DNA of 64,000 nt from Desulfuromonas sp. AOP6. Lineage in GTDB: Bacteria; Desulfobacterota; Desulfuromonadia; Desulfuromonadales; SZUA-540. Each line of letters opens with the position of its first letter. Positions within the stretch are counted from its first letter, which is position 1. The stretch is from NCBI RefSeq assembly GCF_009731355.2, contig NZ_AP022810.1, positions 930,001 through 994,000 of the forward strand, read 5' to 3'. The translations under genes were made by a program, and so were the position numbers. The notes under the pieces are model-generated. The model was not told where the DNA came from and did not search any database. It worked only from the letters and a program-made list of their open reading frames with translations. Below are positions 59,240 to 64,000 of the stretch, piece by piece.

Positions 59240-59656
59240 TCAGATTTCGCCTGCGGCACCTGCAGGCTTCGCTTGAAGTTTTTCAATAATGGGACGATCT
59301 GCTGGCAGTATGTTGAAGTCGTTCAATTCTTCCGGCAGCACCCAGCGGTGCTCCGAGACCTGAATGTTCTGCACGGTAGGGCTCAAGGGCCGGCACAGAT
59401 AGGCCAGGATCAGCACCGGACCCCAATCATACAGGTGATACACCACCTCGTAGATATCACCTGTTTCGACCTCAAGCGACAACTCTTCCATAAGTTCCCG
59501 ACGCAGGCCTTGCTGTGGGGACTCGCCGGGGTCCAGTTTGCCGCCAGGAAATTCCCACATGCCGGCATGTTTGCTTCCGCCCGGGCGGCGGGTGATGAGA
59601 ATGCGGCCTTTATGGGTGACGATGCCGGCGGTGACGATGAGGGGGAGACTGTTCAT
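59240..59656 (-). CDS. Nudix hydrolase (MutT-like)
   Basis: Nudix enzymes hydrolyse nucleoside diphosphates linked to another moiety, for example oxidised dGTP. The Nudix box reads GGKLDPGESPQQGLRRELMEEL (about 38-60 of the 138-residue form), with the metal-binding REXXEE residues intact. VTAGIVTHKGRILITRRPGG and HRWVLPEEL are typical of the MutT subgroup. I prefer the ATG at 59656, preceded by AGGGA, over one at 59671 that lacks a ribosome site. The exact substrate is unknown. Confidence 0.9.
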   Translation of the reverse strand: MNSLPLIVTAGIVTHKGRILITRRPGGSKHAGMWEFPGGKLDPGESPQQGLRRELMEELSLEVETGDIYEVVYHLYDWGPVLILAYLCRPLSPTVQNIQVSEHRWVLPEELNDFNILPADRPIIEKLQAKPAGAAGEI

Positions 59657-59795
59657 GGGGTCCCTGTTCATTTTGGAGGATGGGTTGGCTCAGTATAGCG
59701 GTGTGGTCGCTGGGTAAAAAGGTTTTTTTGCTGACAGGCCCTGACGGGTTGTGTTAAAAATTCCCCCCTAAACCTTGCCAATGGAAGGTTAACTT

Positions 59796-60506
59796 ATGTT
59801 CAAGTTGTCTGACAAAGGGCGCGGTATCCGCGAGATGTTTGACACCATCGCCCCCCGCTACGATCTCCTCAATCGTCTTCTTTCGCTGGGTATCGACCGC
59901 CGCTGGCGGGCCTTTGCCGTAAGACAGTTGCAGATACCCGAGAACGGACGCGTTCTCGACGTGGCGACGGGAACGGGGGATGTCGCCCTGGAAATCGCCG
60001 CCCGCACTCCCGATTCGGTGCGCATCGTCGGCGAAGATCTGACCCAGGGCATGCTTCGTGTCGGCCAGGAGAAGATCGCCGCTTCCGCCTTTGCCCACCG
60101 CATCTTTCTGGTCAACGCGCCCTGTGAGGCCATGCCACATCCGGCGTCCGTCTTCGATGGCGTTACCATCGCCTTCGGTATCCGTAATGTGGTCGATCGC
60201 CTGGCGGGACTGCAGGAGATGGTGCGGGTGCTCAAGCCGAGTGGTCGGGCCGTCATTCTCGAATTCTCCAACCCCCGCAGCCGTCTGTTCAAGGCTCTTT
60301 ACTACTTTTATTTTCGGCAGGTTCTGCCTTTTATCGGCGGCCTGCTCTCCAAACGCAGCGCCTACCAATATTTGCCCGATTCCGTTCTCGAATTCCCCGA
60401 TCAGGAAACCTTCAAGGGGATGATGGCCGAGGCCGGCTTCACCGAACTGCGCCATTTCGACCTCACCTTCGGCATTGCCACGGTCTACGTCGGGGTGCGA
60501 CCCTGA
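59796..60506 (+). CDS. ubiE: Demethylmenaquinone / 2-methoxy-benzoquinol methyltransferase UbiE (MenG)
   Basis: The 236 residues carry the SAM-binding motif VLDVATGTGDVALEIA and the UbiE signatures YDLLNRLLSLGIDRRWR, VTIAFGIRNVVDR and LILEFS-like VILEFSNPRSRLFKALYYFYFRQVLPFIGGLLS. It catalyses the last methylation of menaquinone, the quinone of anaerobic respirers such as Desulfuromonadia. Ordinary length. A terminator follows. Confidence 0.95.
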   Translation: MFKLSDKGRGIREMFDTIAPRYDLLNRLLSLGIDRRWRAFAVRQLQIPENGRVLDVATGTGDVALEIAARTPDSVRIVGEDLTQGMLRVGQEKIAASAFAHRIFLVNAPCEAMPHPASVFDGVTIAFGIRNVVDRLAGLQEMVRVLKPSGRAVILEFSNPRSRLFKALYYFYFRQVLPFIGGLLSKRSAYQYLPDSVLEFPDQETFKGMMAEAGFTELRHFDLTFGIATVYVGVRP

Positions 60507-60532
60507 ACCCTCCTGTTTACTCATTCTGTCAC

Positions 60533-60556
60533 GGCGGCTTTCGGGCCGCCTTTTTT
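60533..60556 (+). terminator. Terminator after ubiE
   Basis: GGCGGC (60533-60538), a six-base loop, GCCGCC (60545-60550), then six T residues. Confidence 0.85.
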
Positions 60557-60627
60557 GTTGGTGCAAAACCGCTATACTTGTCTTCAGAGTTCCGTATTCC
60601 CACGACTGCAACGCGAAGGAGGATTGT

Positions 60628-61149
60628 GTGAAACAGGCTTTGCTCGTTATCGACATGCTCAACGACTTTGTGCGACCGGGCGCTCCCCTGGAAGTTCCCA
60701 ATGCCCGGCATATTCTGCCCGGGTTGCAGGCGCGCGTACAGGAGGCCCGCGCCGGAGGTGTTCCTGTCGTTTTTATCTGTGATGCTCACGCCGCCGACGA
60801 TCGCGAATTCGAGCGTATGGGCTGGCCTCCCCATGCCGTGCGCGGCAGCGAGGGGGCCCAGATTGTCTCGGAACTGTCCCCGCAACCGGGTGAAGAGGTG
60901 GTGGAAAAGACGACCTACTCGGGTTTTTACGGAACAGAGCTTGAGGCGGTACTGACAGAAATGGGGGCGCAGGAACTGGTGCTGACCGGCTGCGTGACCA
61001 ATATCTGCATCTTTTACACCGCTGCCGATGCAGTTATGAGAGGATACCGGGTTCGCGTACCCCGGCAGCTCGTGGCCGATATCGAGGCCGTCGATGGACG
61101 TTTTGCGCTGGAGCAGATGGAAAAAGTACTTGGCGTGATGGTGGAGTGA
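60628..61149 (+). CDS. Isochorismatase-family cysteine hydrolase (nicotinamidase-like)
   Basis: The start is GTG 60628, with AAGGAGGA five bases upstream, giving 173 residues. The catalytic triad of the family is visible: Asp in ALLVIDMLNDFV, Lys in VVEKTTYSGFYGT and Cys in LTGCVTNICIFYTAADA. Family members include nicotinamidase, N-carbamoylsarcosine amidase and isochorismatase; the size and sequence favour a nicotinamidase-related amidase but do not prove it. Confidence 0.9.
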   Translation: MKQALLVIDMLNDFVRPGAPLEVPNARHILPGLQARVQEARAGGVPVVFICDAHAADDREFERMGWPPHAVRGSEGAQIVSELSPQPGEEVVEKTTYSGFYGTELEAVLTEMGAQELVLTGCVTNICIFYTAADAVMRGYRVRVPRQLVADIEAVDGRFALEQMEKVLGVMVE

Positions 61150-61150
61150 C

Positions 61151-64000
61151 TTACGGCTGTGTTTTTTTGTCTTCCTGTTGACCCGCTTCCATGTCGCTCG
61201 TACCCAGGGATTCCAGGTCGGTAATGAGTTTGCCGGGCAGGCCGAGGGTACGCTTGAAGATGCCCAGCACCGTGTCTGAAACTGAGGTGATGGGGATGGC
61301 GCTGACTTCAGGATCCTTGCCGCTCCCTGCTACTTTGAACTGGGCGGTGACCAGGGCTTTGTCCTCCCCGGTCAGCAGCCAGCCGGCCAACGGTATGCTG
61401 GAGACGATTTTGTCGACTGTCCCCAGCGGCTTGATTCCGAGGGTCAGGTTCAGCTGGTCGTCTATGAGTCGGTAGCTGCCGACGAGCGAAAGATTCATGG
61501 CGTTGCTGTCAATGAACAGATCCTCCGTGCTCAGCACCCCCTGGTCCAGGGAAATGGAGGTTCGCAGCTTGTTGAAAGGCATGCCTTCCTCGGCCATGTC
61601 GGGCAGGCGCAGAGAAAAAATTTGCGAGACATTTATCAGTGAAAAAACCCGCGACAGGGTTTTGAGCTGGCGAAGCACCCCATCTTTTATTTCCAGATTG
61701 ATCCCGCCCAGAGAAGAGGCCAAAAATCCTTTGCCCGTTCGTCCTTCCAGGTAAAAGTCGCTGCGCATGGTGCCGGTAACCAGGCCACGGTGTTCGAGCA
61801 TTTCCTGATAGATGGTGGCGGCGTCGAAGTTTTCCAGATGGCCTGAGATGCGCAGCAGAGACGGGGAGCCTTGACTGTTGTCAACCAGAACCTGCCCGAT
61901 GCCATAGCCATCTTTGGACCGAAAGCGGATGGGAGATATGCCGAGTACACTGTCTTTGAGCCAGATGTCCCCCTCGGCCTCGGTAAATCGGAGATTGCCG
62001 ATGGAACCTTTGGCGGCGCGGGCTTTAATGTCTAATTGCACCTGTTGTTGATTTTTTAACGCCTCTTCCCCTGTCTCTTTTTTACTCCCTTCTTTCTTAA
62101 CACCATCCTGCCACAGGGCGATAACCTCGTCGATCCGGGCGTTTGTCGAGACAATGTCCAGCCGTACGCTGGGTGCTCCCTTCCAGTGGATGCGTCCATT
62201 GACCTGGGCTTTGGTGCCCTGATCCAGACGCACATGAACGGGGGCGAACTCCATGCCCTCCTTGTCGAAATGCAGGCGCCCGGCAATGTCATGCAGAACG
62301 GCCACTTCGGAAGGGAAGATAATGTCCTGGGCGCGTACCGCCTCGCCACGGACATCGACCTGCAGCAGGAATTCGTCGAAGCGCTGAAGGCGGGCGTCGA
62401 CACTGAGGGGTGATTCGCCCAGCTTCAGAGAAAGATTCTGTCCGAGGGCATGATCGGGAAAGAGGCGGATCGTACCGTTGATAGCTGTCAGGTCGGGAAT
62501 GACCCGCGTGAGATGAACGCCCACATCCTGAACGATGGCTTCGCCGCCTTGGAACTGCATCCTGTGGCGGTCGCCGGCCAACCGGAGGTCGAAGACTACA
62601 CTGCCGCGAGGTTCGAGCCACTTGAGAAAGGGCAGGAAGGAGGGGGTCTTGGCAAGATTTCGGGTCACTCCGTGGATGTCCAGGTGGTAAGGGCGGTCCT
62701 TTTCCATTTTGATGCCGCCTGCAAGGTCCAGCCTCAGGTCCGGGAATAACAGGCTTCCCTGAACCAAGGTGATTTCGGCTGGCTGGCGTCGGATGGAAAG
62801 TGCCAACTGGCTGTCTGAGTCCGCCGATTTGGACAGAAGGCGTGGCCAACCAACCACCAGGCCGCCCAGGTTTGCGTGTGCGTCTATGGCAAGGTCTCGC
62901 CAGGGGCCTTGACCCGAAACGGTAAAGGGGACGGCGCCTTTCAGGGAGGCGGGATGTTCGCGTAGAGCGGGGACGGCAGACTTGAGCCAGGTGGCGTCGA
63001 TGGCTCCCGCCGCCTGCAGGGAGAGCTGGCGGTTGACCGAAAAAGGGGAGCTCAGGGTGCCTTCAAGGTGAAGGGCGTGACCTCCCATGCTGGCCACCGC
63101 TTCAAGGGCTACCTCGTCATCCTGCACATCAATCTGGCCGGAAAGTCCCGATACTTCAAGGTCCTGTCGAAAGCGCAGGTGAACATCCCTGATATTTAGT
63201 CGGGCATTCTGTATATGAATACCATGGTCCTGCCCCTGTCCATCCTGCCGTTGGCCCACCAGGTTCAGAGCGGAGATTTCCACGGTGCCCGCTTGCAGGC
63301 AGTTGGCGAAGCCGGAACCCTTTTCTCCCTCGGGCAGGAAGGTCCTGATGACGGCCGCCGGGATGGGTTCGCTGGACCAGGTGGTCTGCAGTCGCAGATC
63401 GCCCGCGGTCGTCTCCAGTGAGGCCTTCCCCTGCAGGAGGAGGTTGTTTCCGGCAAGTTGCAGGTCCCTTGCCGTATGGATACCCTCCTCATAAGTCCAG
63501 TGCCCGGAAAAAACCAGGGGAAAGAGTTTTTTGCCGCTGATCCGGAAGGTTGGCGCCTGCAGGGAAAAATCATCGCCCCAAAGTCGGCAGCTGAAGTCCA
63601 TGCCTTCACTTAGGGAGCCGTGGCTTTCCAGAAAAAGCGAGGTTTTCCCGGTTGCGGTGAGAGTGGACTTGGACTTTGGCAAAAAATCCGTGATTGATTT
63701 GGCGTCCACGTCAGTCAGATTAAGGGTAAGCCGGGCAGAGGTGTCCCGCCAGGCTTCCAGGTCTGGGGGCAGGTCGATAGTCCCCGTCAAAGACAGGTCG
63801 GCGGTGTTTTCCTGATGATGCCATTGCGCTTTAAGGGCCAACTGGCCTGTTTTTCCCAAGGCAAGATTGTCAAGGTGGAAGTCCACAGTTTTTAATTCGG
63901 AAAAGACAAGACGGTCAGGCTGCCTCTTATCCAGAAACTCGAAGTGCCCTTGTACGATCGTCAAGGACTGTATCCTGCCTTGGGAGAGTACACCGATATC
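61151..64000 (-). CDS. AsmA-like (YhdP/TamB-type) envelope protein, cut by window end
   Basis: About 950 codons are visible with no stop to the window edge, so the N-terminus, probably with a membrane anchor, is missing; the TTG at 63964 is not a likely start. The sequence is beta-rich with repeated LxLxGxL patterns and ends with an AsmA C-terminal region (LNLTLGIKPLGTVDKIVSSIPLAGWLLTGEDKALVTAQFKVAGSGKDPEVSAIP). Such proteins form long periplasmic bridges for lipid transport to the outer membrane. The tail ends in Lys/Gln/Glu residues. Confidence 0.85.
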   Translation of the reverse strand, partial: DIGVLSQGRIQSLTIVQGHFEFLDKRQPDRLVFSELKTVDFHLDNLALGKTGQLALKAQWHHQENTADLSLTGTIDLPPDLEAWRDTSARLTLNLTDVDAKSITDFLPKSKSTLTATGKTSLFLESHGSLSEGMDFSCRLWGDDFSLQAPTFRISGKKLFPLVFSGHWTYEEGIHTARDLQLAGNNLLLQGKASLETTAGDLRLQTTWSSEPIPAAVIRTFLPEGEKGSGFANCLQAGTVEISALNLVGQRQDGQGQDHGIHIQNARLNIRDVHLRFRQDLEVSGLSGQIDVQDDEVALEAVASMGGHALHLEGTLSSPFSVNRQLSLQAAGAIDATWLKSAVPALREHPASLKGAVPFTVSGQGPWRDLAIDAHANLGGLVVGWPRLLSKSADSDSQLALSIRRQPAEITLVQGSLLFPDLRLDLAGGIKMEKDRPYHLDIHGVTRNLAKTPSFLPFLKWLEPRGSVVFDLRLAGDRHRMQFQGGEAIVQDVGVHLTRVIPDLTAINGTIRLFPDHALGQNLSLKLGESPLSVDARLQRFDEFLLQVDVRGEAVRAQDIIFPSEVAVLHDIAGRLHFDKEGMEFAPVHVRLDQGTKAQVNGRIHWKGAPSVRLDIVSTNARIDEVIALWQDGVKKEGSKKETGEEALKNQQQVQLDIKARAAKGSIGNLRFTEAEGDIWLKDSVLGISPIRFRSKDGYGIGQVLVDNSQGSPSLLRISGHLENFDAATIYQEMLEHRGLVTGTMRSDFYLEGRTGKGFLASSLGGINLEIKDGVLRQLKTLSRVFSLINVSQIFSLRLPDMAEEGMPFNKLRTSISLDQGVLSTEDLFIDSNAMNLSLVGSYRLIDDQLNLTLGIKPLGTVDKIVSSIPLAGWLLTGEDKALVTAQFKVAGSGKDPEVSAIPITSVSDTVLGIFKRTLGLPGKLITDLESLGTSDMEAGQQEDKKTQP

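Noticed and set aside
59192-59698. Plus-strand open frame opposite the Nudix gene
   Set aside because: The minus-strand frame has an intact Nudix box, so the plus-strand frame is a shadow.
1-64000. CRISPR arrays, tRNA or rRNA genes, insertion sequences with transposase
   Set aside because: I looked for regularly spaced repeats, cloverleaf-like segments and transposase motifs and found none; the palindromic elements carry no coding sequence.

Overview
The window is a nearly complete flagellar and chemotaxis locus, followed by a short block of acetate-transport and housekeeping genes. Gene content and order suggest a Gram-negative, motile member of the Desulfuromonadia (Geobacter/Desulfuromonas/Pelobacter-like). 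The pointers are P- and L-ring genes, a TPR gene directly ahead of flgB, the small flg_new-type gene between flgD and flgE, a FlhF/FlhG pair, both sigma-54-like and sigma-28-like promoters, and a DUF4212/SSS acetate symporter next to a CBS/DUF294 protein. The taxonomic call is inference; there is no rRNA here.

Layout. 1-4881 (minus): a cut-off HDOD gene preceded in transcription order by cheA, cheR, cheB and cheD. 5371-18445 (plus): TPR protein, flgB, flgC, fliE, fliF, fliG, fliH, fliI, fliJ, a MotE-like gene, fliK, flgD, flg_new and flgE (rod, MS ring, switch, export ATPase, hook), behind a sigma-54-type promoter and closed by a strong terminator. 18652-35668 (plus): motA, motB, fliL, fliM, fliN, fliO, fliP, fliQ, fliR, flhB, flhA, flhF, flhG, fliA, a small membrane gene, flgF, flgG, flgA, flgH, flgI and flgJ, again behind a sigma-54-type promoter. 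35752-39201: an AT-rich, mosaic, three-module glycosyltransferase with TPRs. 39378-43164: flgM, flgN, flgK, flgL, csrA, fliW behind a sigma-28-type promoter. 43280-45295: an OGT/SPINDLY-like glycosyltransferase. 45495-50213: flagellin, flaG, fliD, fliS, a TPR protein, a putative chaperone and a PilZ protein. 50270-50835: noncoding, rich in inverted repeats. 50851-53864: a diguanylate cyclase diverging from a second FliK-like gene, an FlhB C-terminal homologue, and cheW. 53943-58869 (minus): IclR regulator, DUF4212 subunit, acetate symporter, cNMP/CBS/DUF294 protein. 59240-64000: Nudix hydrolase, ubiE/menG, an isochorismatase-family hydrolase, and an AsmA-like protein cut by the window end.

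How it works together. The promoters I can read suggest a hierarchy: sigma-54 drives the basal-body, hook, motor and probably chemotaxis operons (which include fliA). FliA (sigma-28) then drives flgM-flgN-flgK-flgL-csrA-fliW, flagellin, and a divergent pair (diguanylate cyclase / FliK-like plus FlhB-like). The flagellin leader carries GGA motifs in a hairpin loop and in the Shine-Dalgarno, so the neighbouring csrA-fliW pair probably controls its translation as in the known CsrA-FliW-flagellin loop. Two TPR-glycosyltransferases flank the filament genes and are candidates for flagellin glycosylation. c-di-GMP inputs (a GGDEF protein, a PilZ protein, and possibly LGExL repeats inside CheA) recur in the locus. 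The strongest leads for something new are the three-module glycosyltransferase, the LGExL repeats in CheA, the divergent sigma-28 pair with a possibly leaderless FliK-like gene, and the structured noncoding block at 50.3-50.8 kb.
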